From an uncultured Saprospirales bacterium (GTDB taxonomy: Bacteria > Bacteroidota > Bacteroidia > Chitinophagales > CAJXBJ01): a stretch of DNA of 44,111 nt. Location of the stretch: positions 1-44,111 of the forward strand of contig CAJXBJ010000005.1 in the NCBI GenBank assembly GCA_913050195.1, given 5' to 3'. The stretch's first letter is position 1. Each line of letters opens with the position of its first letter. Positions 18,541-30,552 of the stretch are shown in pieces. Made by a program: the position numbers and the translations under genes. The notes beneath the pieces were generated by a model. That model was not told where the DNA came from, searched no databases, and worked only from the letters and a program-made list of their open reading frames with translations.

Positions 18541-19830
18541 TTATGCTTGCATTAAAGTTTCAATCTCATCTGCCTCAATAGGGATGTTTTTCATTAGGTT
18601 AATATTACTGTTTTTTCCTACTATTAAATCATTTTCAATTCGGACTCCAATACCTTCATTAGGTATATAAATGCCAGGCTCACATGTAAAAGCCATTCCT
18701 TCCTTTATTGGAGCATAGCGATCACCAATATCATGAACATCTAGTCCAATAAAGTGAGAGGTGCCATGCATGAAATATTTTTTGTAAAGAGGTTGTCTTT
18801 TATCTTGATTGGCAACATCCTTTTTGTCTAATAGTTTAATGTCTATTAATGCAGACTCCATTACTTTGCCCACTTCTTTGTTATAGTTGTCAAGTGTTAT
18901 CCCTGGACGAAGCATGCTCATTGCTTCCTTCATTACTTTTAAAGTAGCATTATAAACTTCTTTTTGTCTCGGTGAATATTTTCCAGATACTGGAATAGTT
19001 CTAGTCAAGTCACTTGCATAATTTGCATAATCAGCACCAAAGTCAAGTAAAAGGATATCTCCATCTAAACAATCCTTATTGTTTTCTTGGTAATGTAGCA
19101 CACAGCTGCTTGCACCAGAAGCCACAATCGGATAATAGGCATAGCCATTTGATCTTAAGCGCAAGAACTCATGCATTATTTCTGCTTCGATTTCACATTC
19201 ATTTACTCCAGGTTTAATAAAGTGTAATAAGCGACGAAATGCCGACTCTGTAATGTCACACGCTTTTTGCATCAGCTCCACTTCAATAGAATGTTTAATA
19301 GAGCGCAATTTTGCCATAATTGGTGCTGAGCGCTTATAATTATGTTGAGGGAATTTATTCTGCAAGTTTTTGGCAAAGCGTAAATCTTTATATGGAACAT
19401 CTGAATCAAATCGATCATTTTCATTGCTGTTCAAGAAAACAGAGTTGCATTGCTTCATTAATGCATCTAAGGCAGCAGGAAAATCCTCTAACCAATAAAT
19501 ATTTTTAATTCCTGATGTTTTTCTAGCTTCTTCCTTGCTGTATTTATGACCTTCCCAAACAGCAATATGCGCATTTGTCCTCTTTATAAATAAAGCCTCT
19601 CTGTAATGGACTAAAGGAGTGTCGGGGTAAATGATTAAAATGCTTTCTTCTTGATCAATTCCACTTAAATAGAATAAATCAGAGTTTTGCCGTAGTACGA
19701 ATGTCTGATCTCCATTTCTAGGCATTAAATCATTAGAGTTGAATACTGCTAATGCGTTAGAATCTAAATGCTTGATAAAGTTCTTTCGGTTATCTATAAA
19801 TAATTGTGCATCTATTGGGGCATACTTCAT
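18541..19830 (-). CDS. Aminopeptidase P family protein (M24B)
   Basis: 429 aa; 'LLLDFGADYANYASDLTRTIPVSGK', 'HGTSHFIGLDVHD', 'GMAFTCEPGIYIP', 'GVRIENDLIV'. Confidence 0.93.
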   Translation of the reverse strand: MKYAPIDAQLFIDNRKNFIKHLDSNALAVFNSNDLMPRNGDQTFVLRQNSDLFYLSGIDQEESILIIYPDTPLVHYREALFIKRTNAHIAVWEGHKYSKEEARKTSGIKNIYWLEDFPAALDALMKQCNSVFLNSNENDRFDSDVPYKDLRFAKNLQNKFPQHNYKRSAPIMAKLRSIKHSIEVELMQKACDITESAFRRLLHFIKPGVNECEIEAEIMHEFLRLRSNGYAYYPIVASGASSCVLHYQENNKDCLDGDILLLDFGADYANYASDLTRTIPVSGKYSPRQKEVYNATLKVMKEAMSMLRPGITLDNYNKEVGKVMESALIDIKLLDKKDVANQDKRQPLYKKYFMHGTSHFIGLDVHDIGDRYAPIKEGMAFTCEPGIYIPNEGIGVRIENDLIVGKNSNINLMKNIPIEADEIETLMQA

Positions 19831-19846
19831 AATCAGAATTAAGTGG

Positions 19847-19854
19847 CAAATATA
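19847..19854 (-). promoter_or_regulatory. Candidate -7 element TATATTTG for the aminopeptidase P gene
   Basis: Minus-strand TANNTTTG match 16 nt upstream of ATG; no clear -33. Confidence 0.45.
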
Positions 19855-20006
19855 GTTAAATAGTATACAATTTTAGCACTATCAATAAGCGTTATCCACA
19901 TTGAATTTGGCTGTTTAAATCATTGAATTAAGTGGCATTAAATGACAAAAAAATGTTAGTCGAAGATAATTTTAAATTACTCTGAAATTAAATTCGAATT
20001 ACAGTG

Positions 20007-20037
20007 TTGGAATATTAATTTATTAGTGATACCTTTG
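20007..20037 (+). promoter_or_regulatory. Bacteroidota-type promoter for rpsL (TTGG-N19-TACCTTTG)
   Basis: TTGG 20007-20010, 19-nt spacer, TACCTTTG 20030-20037, ATG at 20059. Confidence 0.8.
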
Positions 20038-20058
20038 TACTCCCAAAATTTTAAGTGA

Positions 20059-20433
20059 ATGCCAACAATACAACAGTTAGTTAGAAAAGGTAGGAAGATT
20101 GTAAAGGCTCCGTCGAAGTCACGGGCTTTAGACAATTGTCCACAGAAAAGAGGTGTTTGTACTAGAGTTTATACAACGACGCCTAAGAAGCCAAACTCGG
20201 CCTTAAGAAAAGTGGCAAAAGTAAGATTAACCAACGGGTATGAGGTTATTGCTTATATACCTGGAGAGGGTCACAACTTGCAAGAACACTCAATAGTTTT
20301 GATTAGAGGAGGAAGGGTTAAAGACTTGCCAGGTGTGCGATATCATATTATTAGAGGTGCATTGGATACTGCAGGCGTCAGTGATAAACGACAAGGACGT
20401 TCAAAGTATGGTGCTAAAAGACCTAAGAAATAA
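20059..20433 (+). CDS. rpsL: 30S ribosomal protein S12
   Basis: '[12 protein letters not shown]', '[18 protein letters not shown]'. Confidence 0.98.
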   Translation: MPTIQQLVRKGRKIVKAPSKSRALDNCPQKRGVCTRVYTTTPKKPNSALRKVAKVRLTNGYEVIAYIPGEGHNLQEHSIVLIRGGRVKDLPGVRYHIIRGALDTAGVSDKRQGRSKYGAKRPKK

Positions 20434-20450
20434 GCTTAAAGCCTGAATAA

Positions 20451-20918
20451 ATGAGAAAAGCAAAAGCGAAAAAAAGAGAATTAGCTCCGGATCCAAAGTT
20501 TGGAGATAAATTAGTAACTCGATTTGTGCATGAGTTAATGGATAGTGGTAAAAAGTCATTAGCTTTCCGGATATTTTATAATGCGGTAGAGCAGGTTGAA
20601 AAGTCTTCAGGTGAAGATGGCCATGGTCAATGGAAAAAAGCGTTGGAGACTATTATGCCTGGAGTAGAAGTTAGAAGCCGTAGAATTGGTGGTGCAACCT
20701 TTCAAATTCCAGTTGAGGTAAGGCCTCAAAGAAAACTTTCTTTAGGAATGAAGTGGCTTATTAAGTATGCTAAGCAAAGAAGAGGTCGATCAATGTCTGA
20801 AAAGTTAGCAGCCGAAATTGAAGCAGCAGCTAAAGGCGAAGGTCAGGCTGTAAAGAAAAAAGAAGATACGCATAGAATGGCGGAGGCGAACAAGGCGTTC
20901 TCTCACTTTAAATTTTAG
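20451..20918 (+). CDS. rpsG: 30S ribosomal protein S7
   Basis: 'RRIGGATFQIPVEVRP', str operon order. Confidence 0.98.
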   Translation: MRKAKAKKRELAPDPKFGDKLVTRFVHELMDSGKKSLAFRIFYNAVEQVEKSSGEDGHGQWKKALETIMPGVEVRSRRIGGATFQIPVEVRPQRKLSLGMKWLIKYAKQRRGRSMSEKLAAEIEAAAKGEGQAVKKKEDTHRMAEANKAFSHFKF

Positions 20919-20921
20919 AAA

Positions 20922-23024
20922 ATGGCTAAGGATCTTAAAAAAGTAAGAAATATTGGTATTGCCGCACACATTGATGCGGGTAAAACAACGACGACAGAGC
21001 GTGTTTTATATTATTGTGGTGTTAGTCACAAGATAGGTGAGGTGCATGACGGTGCAGCTACTATGGACTGGATGGATCAGGAAAAAGAAAGAGGAATTAC
21101 AATCACCTCAGCTGCTACGCGGGTTAACTGGCACTACAAAGACACACCTTATGATATTAATATTATTGATACTCCGGGTCACGTAGATTTTACTGTAGAA
21201 GTAGAGCGTTCGTTGCGTGTTTTAGATGGTGTGGTTGCCTTGTTCTGTGCTGTAGGCGGTGTTGAGCCTCAATCAGAAACGGTTTGGAGGCAAGCAAACA
21301 GATATCGAGTTCCTAGATTGGGTTTTGTGAATAAAATGGATAGGGCTGGTGCGGATTTCTTTGAAGTCGTTAGCCAGGTTAAAGAGCGTTTAGGAGCACA
21401 TCCGGTTCCATTGCAGATCCCAATTGGTGCGGAAGATGACTTTAAGGGTGTTGTGGATCTTATTAAAAACAAGGGTATTATCTGGCATGAGGATTCTAGA
21501 GGAATGACTTATGATGAAATTGATATCCCTGAAGATTTAGCAGAAATTGCAGCGGAGTACCGTGAGAAATTAGTTGAAGCGGTAGCCGAATACGATGATG
21601 TATTAATGGAGAAGTTCTTTGATGATCCAGATTCAATTACTGAAGAGGAGTTGATGGGGGCTATTAGAGCGGCTACAATAGACATTAAAATTATTCCAAT
21701 GATGTGCGGTTCTGCCTTTAAAAATAAAGGCGTACAAACAATGTTGGATGCTGTTATAACCTATTTGCCTTCACCATTGGATGTAGAGGCTATTGTAGGT
21801 ACTAACCCAAAGACTGAAGCAGAAGAGGAAAGACCACCTAACGTTGATGCCCCTTTCTCTGCATTGGCTTTTAAAATTATGACAGATCCTTATGTAGGAC
21901 GTTTAGCATTCTTTAGAGCTTACTCTGGTAAATTAAATGCTGGGTCATACGTTTTAAACTCAAGAAGTAACAAAAAAGAACGTATCTCTAGAATTCTTCA
22001 AATGCATGCTAATAAGCAAAATCCAGTAGAGGTTATTGAAGCTGGAGATATAGGAGCTGCAGTAGGTTTTAAAGATATTAAGACAGGAGATACTCTATGT
22101 GACGAGCGTAACCCAGTAGTGCTAGAATCTATGCATTTCCCAGATCCAGTTATTGGAATAGCTATTGAGCCTAAGACTCAGTCTGATGTTGATAAATTGG
22201 GTATAGCTATTGCAAAGCTAATTGAAGAGGATCCAACTTTAAAGGTTTTCACTGATGAAGAAACTGGACAAACCGTTTTAAGTGGAATGGGTGAATTGCA
22301 CTTAGAGATTATTATTGATAGGCTGAAACGTGAGTTTAAGGTTGAATGTAATCAAGGTGCTCCGCAAGTAGCTTATAAAGAGACATTAACTTCTACTATT
22401 GAGCACAGAGAAGTCTACAAGAAGCAAACAGGAGGTCGAGGTAAATTTGCAGATATATTATTTGAAATTGGTCCTGCAGATGATGACAAAGAAGGTTTGC
22501 AATTCCAGAATGATGTTACTGGTGGTAATATTCCTAGGGAGTTTATTCCTGCTGTAGAGAAAGGATTTAAGGGAGCGATGGAAAATGGTGTGTTAGCAGG
22601 TTATGCTATGGATAGAATGAAAGTTCGTCTTTATGATGGATCTTTTCATCCAGTAGATTCAGATGCAAACTCTTTTGAACTTTGTGCAAGAGCGGCCTTT
22701 AGAGCGGCAGGTAAAAATGCTAAACCAGCAATTCTTGAGCCAGTAATGAAATTGGAAATCACAACTCCGGATGAATATACGGGGGAAATTGTAGGTGATT
22801 TAAATAGAAGAAGAGGACAGTTAGAAGGTATGGAGTTTAAAGGTGCAGATCAGGTTATAAGAGCAAAAGTGCCTTTATCTGAGATGTTTGGCTATGTTAC
22901 TGCCTTAAGAACAATGTCTTCAGGTAGAGCAGCTTCTTCAATGGAGTTCTCACATTATGATAAAGTTCCTAATAGCGTAGCAGAGGAAGTTATTGATAAA
23001 GCAAAAGGAAGAGTAAAAGTATAG
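20922..23024 (+). CDS. fusA: Elongation factor G
   Basis: '[24 protein letters not shown]', '[21 protein letters not shown]'. Confidence 0.98.
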   Translation: MAKDLKKVRNIGIAAHIDAGKTTTTERVLYYCGVSHKIGEVHDGAATMDWMDQEKERGITITSAATRVNWHYKDTPYDINIIDTPGHVDFTVEVERSLRVLDGVVALFCAVGGVEPQSETVWRQANRYRVPRLGFVNKMDRAGADFFEVVSQVKERLGAHPVPLQIPIGAEDDFKGVVDLIKNKGIIWHEDSRGMTYDEIDIPEDLAEIAAEYREKLVEAVAEYDDVLMEKFFDDPDSITEEELMGAIRAATIDIKIIPMMCGSAFKNKGVQTMLDAVITYLPSPLDVEAIVGTNPKTEAEEERPPNVDAPFSALAFKIMTDPYVGRLAFFRAYSGKLNAGSYVLNSRSNKKERISRILQMHANKQNPVEVIEAGDIGAAVGFKDIKTGDTLCDERNPVVLESMHFPDPVIGIAIEPKTQSDVDKLGIAIAKLIEEDPTLKVFTDEETGQTVLSGMGELHLEIIIDRLKREFKVECNQGAPQVAYKETLTSTIEHREVYKKQTGGRGKFADILFEIGPADDDKEGLQFQNDVTGGNIPREFIPAVEKGFKGAMENGVLAGYAMDRMKVRLYDGSFHPVDSDANSFELCARAAFRAAGKNAKPAILEPVMKLEITTPDEYTGEIVGDLNRRRGQLEGMEFKGADQVIRAKVPLSEMFGYVTALRTMSSGRAASSMEFSHYDKVPNSVAEEVIDKAKGRVKV

Positions 23025-23028
23025 TTGT

Positions 23029-23334
23029 ATGTTACAAACAATTCGCATAAAGCTTAAATCATACGATCATAACTTAGTGGATAAGTCTGCTGAGAAGATT
23101 GTAAAGACAGTAAAGATTAGTGGAGCAGTAGTTAGTGGACCAGTTCCTTTGCCTACTAAACGAAAAGTATTTACTGTATTGCGTTCACCGCATGTAAACA
23201 AGAAGTCAAGAGAACAGTTTCAATTGAGTTCTTATAAAAGATTGATAGATATTTATAGTTCTTCCTCTAAAACTGTGGATGCTCTAATGAAATTAGAGTT
23301 ACCAAGTGGCGTTGACGTGGAAATTAAAGTATAG
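23029..23334 (+). CDS. rpsJ: 30S ribosomal protein S10
   Basis: '[16 protein letters not shown]', '[28 protein letters not shown]'. Confidence 0.98.
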   Translation: MLQTIRIKLKSYDHNLVDKSAEKIVKTVKISGAVVSGPVPLPTKRKVFTVLRSPHVNKKSREQFQLSSYKRLIDIYSSSSKTVDALMKLELPSGVDVEIKV

Positions 23335-23338
23335 AACC

Positions 23339-23962
23339 ATGGCAGGAATAATTGGAAAGAAAATAGGAATGACCAGCGTATTTGATGGTGACAACAAAAA
23401 TGTCCCATGTACAGTATTAGAAGCTGGCCCTTGTGTGATTACGCAAATTAAAACTGTAGAAAAAGATGGCTATGAAGCTTTACAGATTGCGTATGATGAT
23501 AAGAAAGAGAAGAATACTTCAAATGCAATGAAAGGCCACTTTAAGTCGGCTAAAACTTCACCTAAACGAAACTTAGTCGAATATACTAACTTTGCTTTCG
23601 AAGAGCCGAAGAAACTAGGAGATAGTATTGACGTAGCGATGTTTGAAGAAGGTGAATATGTGGATGTTGTTGGTACGGCAAAGGGTAAAGGTTTTCAAGG
23701 TGTTGTTAAGAGACATAACTTTGCTGGAGTAAATGATGCTACACATGGACAGCATAACCGTCAAAGATCACCGGGTTCAATAGGTGCTGCATCTTATCCA
23801 GCGAAAGTTATTAAAGGTCTTAAGATGGCGGGGCGTACTGGTGGAAATCGAGTAAAAGTAAAAAACTTGAAGGTCCTAAAAATATATCCAGAGAAAAATT
23901 TATTAGTCGTTAGTGGCGCTGTTCCAGGACATAATGGTGCTTACGTATTAATTGAGAAATAA
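23339..23962 (+). CDS. rplC: 50S ribosomal protein L3
   Basis: '[15 protein letters not shown]'; start trimmed from track ORF at 23306 to ATG at 23339. Confidence 0.97.
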   Translation: MAGIIGKKIGMTSVFDGDNKNVPCTVLEAGPCVITQIKTVEKDGYEALQIAYDDKKEKNTSNAMKGHFKSAKTSPKRNLVEYTNFAFEEPKKLGDSIDVAMFEEGEYVDVVGTAKGKGFQGVVKRHNFAGVNDATHGQHNRQRSPGSIGAASYPAKVIKGLKMAGRTGGNRVKVKNLKVLKIYPEKNLLVVSGAVPGHNGAYVLIEK

Positions 23963-23963
23963 G

Positions 23964-24590
23964 ATGGAGTTGAAAGTATTAAATATTAGTGGCAAAGAGA
24001 CAGGCAACGCTATTAAGTTGTCAGATAAAGTTTTTAAGGTAAAGCCAAACGATCATGCTATTTACTTAGATGTTAAACGCATACAAGCAGCTAGTCATAC
24101 AGGAAACCACAAAGCTAAAGAGCGTGGTGAAATTACAGGTTCAACTCGAAAGATTAAGAAACAGAAGGGTACTGGTACTGCTAGAGCAGGTAGTATAAAA
24201 AATCCATTATTCAGAAGTGGTGGTCGAGTATTTGGTCCTAGAGTTAGGGATTATGATATCACTTTAACTAGTAAAGCTAAGCAGTTAGCAAAAAAGTCAG
24301 CTTTATCCTACAAAGTAAAAGGCAATGCGTTAATGGTTGTGGATTCATTAACTATGAAAGCAACTAAAACAAAAGACTATATAAAAATGACTGAAGCTCT
24401 AAAGGTAAATGATGGTAAGTCATTGTTTGTAGTTGCAGAAAGTAGTGAGAATTTATTCCTTTCTGGAAGAAATATACAGGGAACTTCTGTGGTCCGTGCT
24501 GCTGAATTAAATACTCTGGATATTATGAATGCTAAGCATGTAGTATTTGAGGAAGGGGCTATTAAAAAGGTTGAAGAAAATCTAAAGTAA
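23964..24590 (+). CDS. rplD: 50S ribosomal protein L4
   Basis: 'KKQKGTGTARAGSIKNPLFRSGGRVFGP'; start trimmed to ATG at 23964. Confidence 0.97.
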   Translation: MELKVLNISGKETGNAIKLSDKVFKVKPNDHAIYLDVKRIQAASHTGNHKAKERGEITGSTRKIKKQKGTGTARAGSIKNPLFRSGGRVFGPRVRDYDITLTSKAKQLAKKSALSYKVKGNALMVVDSLTMKATKTKDYIKMTEALKVNDGKSLFVVAESSENLFLSGRNIQGTSVVRAAELNTLDIMNAKHVVFEEGAIKKVEENLK

Positions 24591-24595
24591 GAGAG

Positions 24596-24895
24596 ATGAA
24601 TTTAAAAGATGTATTAAAGAAGCCTTTGATTACTGAAAAAATGAACTCTATTGCAGAGAATTTCAATAGAGTGGGTTTTATCGTAGATCGTAAAGCTAAT
24701 AAAGTTGAGATTAAAAAGGCTGTTAAAGCAATGTATGGGGTGGAGCCAATTGATGTTAATACTTCTGTATTGCCAGCAAAGGCTAAGACGCGCTATACAA
24801 AAAGTGGTTTTACTAAAGGTAAAACAGCAGTAAAGAAAAAAGCAATTGTAACATTAGCTGAAGGAGATACAATAGACTTCTTTAATAATATTTAA
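24596..24895 (+). CDS. rplW: 50S ribosomal protein L23
   Basis: 'LKKPLITEKMNSIAE', 'NKVEIKKAVKAMYGV'. Confidence 0.97.
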   Translation: MNLKDVLKKPLITEKMNSIAENFNRVGFIVDRKANKVEIKKAVKAMYGVEPIDVNTSVLPAKAKTRYTKSGFTKGKTAVKKKAIVTLAEGDTIDFFNNI

Positions 24896-24905
24896 GTATT
24901 GAACA

Positions 24906-25733
24906 ATGGGAGTTAAAAAGTTTAAACCAATAACGCCAGGTACTAGATTTAGAATCAGTAATGATTATGCTGAAATAACTAAAGATGTACCTGAAAAATC
25001 ATTGTTGTCGCCAATAAAGAAAAAAGGCGGAAGAAACCATGATGGTAAAATGACTGTACGCAATGTAGGAGGAGGTCATAAAAAGAAATATAGAATTATC
25101 GACTTTAAGCGGAATAAAGATGGAGTTCCAGCTGTCGTAAATAGCATTGAATATGATCCAAATCGTTCAGCATTTATTGCTTTGTTATTTTATAAAGATG
25201 GCGAAAAGCGTTATATAATTGCGCCAAAGGGATTAAAGGTTGGCATGGAGTTAATGTCTGGTGTTGATGCGGCTCCTGAAGTTGGGAATTCTTTGGTTAT
25301 AAAAGACATTCCACTAGGTACTTTTATTCATAATATTGAAATGACACCTGGAAAAGGAGGTCAATTAGTTAGAAGTGCTGGTGGCTTTGCCCAATTAAAT
25401 GCAAAAGATGGTAAGTATGCAGTAATTAAAATGCCATCTGGTGAAACAAGAATGATATTATTGACTTGTAGAGCTACCGTAGGCGTAGTGTCTAATTCGG
25501 AGCACAATCTTGAGTCAATTGGTAAAGCAGGAAGACGTCGTCACATGGGAAGAAGACCAAGAGTGAGAGGTGTGGCAATGAATCCAGTTGATCATCCAAT
25601 GGGTGGTGGTGAAGGTAAATCTTCAGGAGGACACCCAAGATCAAGAACTGGTGTTCCAGCTAAAGGCTTTAAAACAAGAGATAAGAAAAAAGCCTCAAAT
25701 AGATTAATCATCAGTAGAAAGAAAAAGAAATAA
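24906..25733 (+). CDS. rplB: 50S ribosomal protein L2
   Basis: '[22 protein letters not shown]'. Confidence 0.98.
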   Translation: MGVKKFKPITPGTRFRISNDYAEITKDVPEKSLLSPIKKKGGRNHDGKMTVRNVGGGHKKKYRIIDFKRNKDGVPAVVNSIEYDPNRSAFIALLFYKDGEKRYIIAPKGLKVGMELMSGVDAAPEVGNSLVIKDIPLGTFIHNIEMTPGKGGQLVRSAGGFAQLNAKDGKYAVIKMPSGETRMILLTCRATVGVVSNSEHNLESIGKAGRRRHMGRRPRVRGVAMNPVDHPMGGGEGKSSGGHPRSRTGVPAKGFKTRDKKKASNRLIISRKKKK

Positions 25734-25737
25734 TACG

Positions 25738-26007
25738 ATGGCAAGATCATTAAAAAAAGGACCTTACGTAAGCTTCAAACTAGAGCGTAAAATCAACGTT
25801 TTAAATGAAGACGGTAAAAAGAATGTAGTTAAAACATGGTCTAGAAGATCAACAATAATTCCTGACTTTGTAGGTCATACAATAGCAGTGCATAATGGTA
25901 ATAAATTTATTCCTGTTTATGTGTCTGAAGATATGGTTGGTCATAAATTGGGCGAATTTTCACCAACAAGAACATTTAAGGGACATAGTTCTAAAAAGAT
26001 TAAGTAA
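25738..26007 (+). CDS. rpsS: 30S ribosomal protein S19
   Basis: '[11 protein letters not shown]', '[16 protein letters not shown]'. Confidence 0.98.
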   Translation: MARSLKKGPYVSFKLERKINVLNEDGKKNVVKTWSRRSTIIPDFVGHTIAVHNGNKFIPVYVSEDMVGHKLGEFSPTRTFKGHSSKKIK

Positions 26008-26354
26008 TGGAAGCGATAGCAAAATTAAGAAACTTGAAATCGTCGCCTAGGAAGGCAAGATTGGTAGTAGATACTATTCGTGGAGAACGAGTAGAAAGTG
26101 CGCTTAATATATTAAAGTTTACTAGAAGAATACAAGCTAAGCCAATTGAGAAACTATTGTTATCTGCAGTTTCAAATTGGGAGAATAAAAATGAAGGTTC
26201 GCGGGCAGAAGATTCTAATCTTTTTGTAAAAGAGATTTTTGTTGATCAAGGGCGTGTTTTGAAAAGATGGCAGGCAGCTCCTAGAGGTTCAGCGCATCGT
26301 ATTCGTAAACCTTATAGTCATATTACAATTATTGTAGACGCGAAAACGGCATAA
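26007..26354 (+). CDS. rplV: 50S ribosomal protein L22
   Basis: 'SSPRKARLVVDTIRG', 'PRGSAHRIRKPYSHITIIV'. Confidence 0.97.
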   Translation: MEAIAKLRNLKSSPRKARLVVDTIRGERVESALNILKFTRRIQAKPIEKLLLSAVSNWENKNEGSRAEDSNLFVKEIFVDQGRVLKRWQAAPRGSAHRIRKPYSHITIIVDAKTA

Positions 26355-26363
26355 AGAAAGAAT

Positions 26364-27056
26364 ATGGGACAGAAAATAAATCCAATAGCAAATAGGTTAG
26401 GTTTCATTAAAGGATGGGATTCAAACTGGTATGATAGTAAGAGTTATGCTGCAAAGTTGTATGAAGATGAAAGAATTAGGAAATATGTCTTAGCTCGTAT
26501 TGATAAAGGGGGTATTTCTAAATTAGTAATAGAGCGCACAATTAAGCATATCATATTGACAATCTATACTTCGAGACCTGGAATTATCATTGGTAAAGGC
26601 GGTAAAGAAGTGGAGACTATTCGTGAAGAATTGAAGAGATTAACGAGCAAAGATGTTCAAATTAATATTGCAGAAGTAAAACGTCCAGAATTGGATGCAC
26701 GTTTAGTTGGAGAGAACATCGCACGTCAAATTGAGTCAAGAATATCTTACAAGCGAGCTATTAAAATGGCTATAGCTTCTACAATGAGAATGTCTGCCGA
26801 GGGTATAAAGATTTTGATTTCTGGGAGATTGAATGGTAATGAAATTGCACGTTCAGAACAGTTTAAACAAGGAAGAGTCCCTTTACATACATTTAGAGCG
26901 GATATAGATTATGCTTTGGTTGAGGCGAATACTGTTTACGGTAAAATAGGTATCAAAGTATTTATTTGTAAAGGTGAGGTATTAGGTAAAAGAGATTTAT
27001 CGCCTAATGTAGGTGTTGGTAAATCAAAAGGTAAAAGAGCAAAGAAAAGGTTTTAA
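26364..27056 (+). CDS. rpsC: 30S ribosomal protein S3
   Basis: '[13 protein letters not shown]', '[12 protein letters not shown]'. Confidence 0.98.
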   Translation: MGQKINPIANRLGFIKGWDSNWYDSKSYAAKLYEDERIRKYVLARIDKGGISKLVIERTIKHIILTIYTSRPGIIIGKGGKEVETIREELKRLTSKDVQINIAEVKRPELDARLVGENIARQIESRISYKRAIKMAIASTMRMSAEGIKILISGRLNGNEIARSEQFKQGRVPLHTFRADIDYALVEANTVYGKIGIKVFICKGEVLGKRDLSPNVGVGKSKGKRAKKRF

Positions 27057-27075
27057 GCTAAAAACATAAATAAAA

Positions 27076-27507
27076 ATGTTACAACCTAAAAGAGTAAAAT
27101 ATAGAAAGAGACATAAAATGCTTAATCAGCTTCGTGGTGTTGAAACACGGGGAACTGTGATTTCAAATGGAAGCTTTGGCCTAAAGTCTCTTGGGTCTGC
27201 ATGGATTACAGATCGTCAAATCGAGGCTGCTAGGATTGCTATGACTCGATATATGAAGAGGGAAGGTAAGGTATGGATAAAAATATTTCCTGATAAACCT
27301 ATTACTAAAAAACCAGCAGAAGTAAGAATGGGTAAAGGTAAGGGAGGTCTAGATCATTGGGCTGCACCGGTTAGACCAGGACGTATTCTATTTGAAATGG
27401 ATGGAGTTCCTTTAGAAATTGCTAAAGAAGGTATGCGTCTAGCTGCACAAAAACTTCCTGTATTAACGAAATTTGTAGTTCGTAGAGACTATACAGAAAA
27501 AAAATAA
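27076..27507 (+). CDS. rplP: 50S ribosomal protein L16
   Basis: '[14 protein letters not shown]', '[28 protein letters not shown]'. Confidence 0.98.
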   Translation: MLQPKRVKYRKRHKMLNQLRGVETRGTVISNGSFGLKSLGSAWITDRQIEAARIAMTRYMKREGKVWIKIFPDKPITKKPAEVRMGKGKGGLDHWAAPVRPGRILFEMDGVPLEIAKEGMRLAAQKLPVLTKFVVRRDYTEKK

Positions 27508-27512
27508 TTGAA

Positions 27513-27710
27513 ATGAAAACGAAAAATTTGTCATCATACACAACAGAAGAGATAAAAGCTCAGTTGGAAGAAAAGCAAGGGCTTTTAAAGCGTATGAAAT
27601 TCGACCATGCAATTTCGCCAATTGAAAATCCATCAAAAATTAGAATGGCTAGAAAAGAAATTGCTAGAATGTTGACGGAGTTAAAATCAAGATCCTTAAG
27701 TAAGGCATAA
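27513..27710 (+). CDS. rpmC: 50S ribosomal protein L29
   Basis: '[28 protein letters not shown]', S10 operon order. Confidence 0.96.
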   Translation: MKTKNLSSYTTEEIKAQLEEKQGLLKRMKFDHAISPIENPSKIRMARKEIARMLTELKSRSLSKA

Positions 27711-27720
27711 ATTAAGCATT

Positions 27721-27978
27721 ATGGCTGATAGAAATTTTAGAAAACAGAAGGTAGGAAAAGTTGCTAGTAATGGTATGGAAAAATCAGTAGTAGTAACAGT
27801 AGAAAGAAAGGAAAAGCATCCTATCTATGGGAAATTCATGAAGAAGACAAGTCGTTTTGTTGCACATGATGAAAAGAATGAGTGCAATGTGGGTGATACA
27901 GTTAGAATCATGGAAACGCGCCCATTAAGTAAAAATAAGCGTTGGAGATTAGTTGAAATATTAGAAAAAGCGAAGTAA
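27721..27978 (+). CDS. rpsQ: 30S ribosomal protein S17
   Basis: '[35 protein letters not shown]'. Confidence 0.97.
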   Translation: MADRNFRKQKVGKVASNGMEKSVVVTVERKEKHPIYGKFMKKTSRFVAHDEKNECNVGDTVRIMETRPLSKNKRWRLVEILEKAK

Positions 27979-27990
27979 GACCTAAATATC

Positions 27991-28359
27991 ATGATACAAC
28001 AAGAATCAAGATTAAATGTAGCGGACAATAGTGGAGCAAAAGAAGTTCTATGTATCCGTGTTCTAGGTGGGACAAAGCGAAGATATGCTTCTGTTGGGGA
28101 TAAAATAGTGGTTTCTGTTAAGTCCGCTATTCCTAATGGTAATATTAAGAAGTCTAAAGTAACCAAAGCCGTTGTTGTGCGAACAGCTAAAGAGGTTAGA
28201 AGAAAAGATGGGTCGTATATTCGTTTTGATGACAATGCAGTTGTATTGTTAAATGCTAACGATGAGCCAATTGGTACACGTATTTTTGGACCAGTTGCTA
28301 GAGAACTGCGTGAAAAGCAGTTTATGAAAATTGTATCACTAGCACCAGAAGTGCTTTAA
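27991..28359 (+). CDS. rplN: 50S ribosomal protein L14
   Basis: '[27 protein letters not shown]'. Confidence 0.98.
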   Translation: MIQQESRLNVADNSGAKEVLCIRVLGGTKRRYASVGDKIVVSVKSAIPNGNIKKSKVTKAVVVRTAKEVRRKDGSYIRFDDNAVVLLNANDEPIGTRIFGPVARELREKQFMKIVSLAPEVL

Positions 28360-28369
28360 TGTTATAATT

Positions 28370-28741
28370 ATGAGTAAAGGAGTTAAACAAGCAAAATTAC
28401 ATGTTAAGAAGGGAGATAAAGTAGTAGTTATCTCTGGAAATGACAAAGGTAAAAAGGGAATAGTTGATCGTGTTATAATTGATGATAGAAAGGCTGTTGT
28501 AGTGTCAGAAGATGCAACTGATGATGCAAGAATTAATCTTATCACAAAGCATGTAAAGCCTAGTGCGCAAAATCCTAAGGGAGGTATTGTGAAAACAGAA
28601 GCGCCTATTCTTGTTTCAAAATTAATGGTGCTGACTAAGGGAGATAAAGGTGCTGAATTAGCAACTCGTGTTGGTCGCCGTGTAAACAAAGAAGGTAAGC
28701 TAGAAAGATATTCAAAGAAGACAAATAAAACGTTAAAGTAA
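28370..28741 (+). CDS. rplX: 50S ribosomal protein L24
   Basis: '[20 protein letters not shown]'. Confidence 0.97.
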   Translation: MSKGVKQAKLHVKKGDKVVVISGNDKGKKGIVDRVIIDDRKAVVVSEDATDDARINLITKHVKPSAQNPKGGIVKTEAPILVSKLMVLTKGDKGAELATRVGRRVNKEGKLERYSKKTNKTLK

Positions 28742-29289
28742 TGGGATACACACCAAGACTTAAAGAACAATACGTCAATGAAATCGTTCCTAAATTAAAG
28801 GAAGATTTTAAATATAAATCTGTAATGCAGGTGCCAAAATTGCAAAAAATTGCGATTAATCAGGGTGCTGGTCAAGCAATTACAGATAAGAAATTTTTGG
28901 AGACGTCGTTGGAAGAAATGAGTACGATTACAGGTCAAAAAGCAGTGCCAACAAAGGCAAGAAAAGCGGTATCAAATTTCAAACTGCGTATTGGAATGAA
29001 TATTGGTGCCCGAGTTACGCTTCGTGGTGATAAGATGTATGAGTTTTTAGATCGTCTAGTTTCAGTTGCTCTTCCTAGGGTTAGAGACTTTAGAGGAATT
29101 AATGCAAAAAGTTTCGACGGAAGAGGAAACTATACAATGGGTATAAAAGAACAAATTGTATTTCCAGAAATTAATATTGATAAAGTAAACAAGCTTCATG
29201 GTATGGATATTACCTTTGTAACTTCTGCAAATACGGATGAAGAAGCAAAAGCATTGTTAACAGAATTAGGACTACCTTTCAAAAAATAA
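28741..29289 (+). CDS. rplE: 50S ribosomal protein L5
   Basis: '[15 protein letters not shown]', '[28 protein letters not shown]'. Confidence 0.98.
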   Translation: MGYTPRLKEQYVNEIVPKLKEDFKYKSVMQVPKLQKIAINQGAGQAITDKKFLETSLEEMSTITGQKAVPTKARKAVSNFKLRIGMNIGARVTLRGDKMYEFLDRLVSVALPRVRDFRGINAKSFDGRGNYTMGIKEQIVFPEINIDKVNKLHGMDITFVTSANTDEEAKALLTELGLPFKK

Positions 29290-29292
29290 GTT

Positions 29293-29562
29293 ATGGCAAG
29301 AAAGTCAATTATAGCGAGACAAAATAAGAGAGAAAAGCTTGTAGAAAAGTATGCTGAGTTAAGAGCGAAATTCAAAGCAGAAGGCGATTACCAAGCTTTA
29401 GATCTTTTACCAAAAAATTCTTCAAAAGTACGTTTACGTAATCGTTGTAAACTTACTGGCAGAGGTAAAGGCTACATGCGTATGTTTGGTATATCAAGAA
29501 TCAAATTTAGAGAATTAGCATCAAATGGAATGATCCCTGGTGTTACAAAAGCGAGCTGGTAA
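29293..29562 (+). CDS. rpsN: 30S ribosomal protein S14
   Basis: '[16 protein letters not shown]', '[20 protein letters not shown]' (89-aa type). Confidence 0.97.
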   Translation: MARKSIIARQNKREKLVEKYAELRAKFKAEGDYQALDLLPKNSSKVRLRNRCKLTGRGKGYMRMFGISRIKFRELASNGMIPGVTKASW

Positions 29563-29574
29563 AAATATAGAATT

Positions 29575-29970
29575 ATGACAGATCCAATTGCAGATTATTT
29601 GACAAGATTAAGAAATGCTTTGAGTGCAAAGCATAAAGTGGTAGAAGTACCTGCCTCTAATATAAAAAAACGCATTACTGAAATTCTTTTTGATCAAGGT
29701 TTTATCAATGGATATAAGTATGTTGATGGTTTTGCAAATCAAGGTGCTATTAAAATTGCTTTAAAATATAGAAGAGATAACGCGCCAGTTATTTCTAAAA
29801 TAGAAAGAATTAGCACTCCGGGAAAAAGAGAATATTTTAAATCGACAGATTCACCTAGAATTATTAATGGTCTTGGAGTGGCTATTGTGTCTACATCTAG
29901 GGGTGTTATGACAGATAAAGAAGCACGAGTTCAGAACGTAGGTGGAGAAGTGCTTTGTAAAGTATATTAA
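29575..29970 (+). CDS. rpsH: 30S ribosomal protein S8
   Basis: 'TDPIADYLTRLRNAL', 'VSTSRGVMTDKEAR'. Confidence 0.98.
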   Translation: MTDPIADYLTRLRNALSAKHKVVEVPASNIKKRITEILFDQGFINGYKYVDGFANQGAIKIALKYRRDNAPVISKIERISTPGKREYFKSTDSPRIINGLGVAIVSTSRGVMTDKEARVQNVGGEVLCKVY

Positions 29971-29989
29971 TCGAGATAAAAAGAAAATT

Positions 29990-30544
29990 ATGTCAAGGAT
30001 AGGAAAGGCACCAATAGCATTAGCGGATGGAATTGAGGTATCAGTTGCTCAGGACAATGTTGTTACAGCTAAAGGGCCCAAAGGGGAGTTAAACTTAGCA
30101 GTAAACCCAGACATTAAAGTGGTTGTTGCAGATAAAACTGTTACACTAGAAAGACCAACAGAGCAAAAAAGACACAAGTCAATGCATGGCTTGTACAGAA
30201 CTTTAATTAAAAATATGGTAGTTGGTGTTTCAGAGGGTTATAAGATTGATTTGGAGTTAGTAGGTGTGGGTTATAGAGCATCTATTTCTGGTCAAATATT
30301 AGATCTTTCGGTAGGATATTCACATAATATTTTAATTGAGTTACCAGCTGAGATTAAAGCAAGTGTAGACTCAAAAAAAGGTAAAAGTCCTAGAGTTACA
30401 TTAGAGTCCACAGATAAACAATTAGTTGGTCATGTGGCGGCTAAAATAAGATCATTGCGTAAGCCTGAGCCATATAAAGGAAAAGGTATACGTTATGCTA
30501 ATGAGTATATTAGAAGAAAAGCAGGTAAAACTGCTGCTAAATAA
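29990..30544 (+). CDS. rplF: 50S ribosomal protein L6
   Basis: '[11 protein letters not shown]', '[13 protein letters not shown]'; start trimmed from track 29942 to ATG 29990. Confidence 0.97.
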   Translation: MSRIGKAPIALADGIEVSVAQDNVVTAKGPKGELNLAVNPDIKVVVADKTVTLERPTEQKRHKSMHGLYRTLIKNMVVGVSEGYKIDLELVGVGYRASISGQILDLSVGYSHNILIELPAEIKASVDSKKGKSPRVTLESTDKQLVGHVAAKIRSLRKPEPYKGKGIRYANEYIRRKAGKTAAK

Positions 30545-30552
30545 TAAGCTGT

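Noticed and set aside
20059-20433. Possible streptomycin-resistance substitution in S12
   Set aside because: Both key lysine regions (TTPKKPNSA and [13 protein letters not shown]) look wild-type.
27825-28770. Minus-strand ORFs 27825..28235 and 28339..28770
   Set aside because: Fully antisense to rpsQ/rplN/rplX with strong sense-strand homology; no recognisable protein features.
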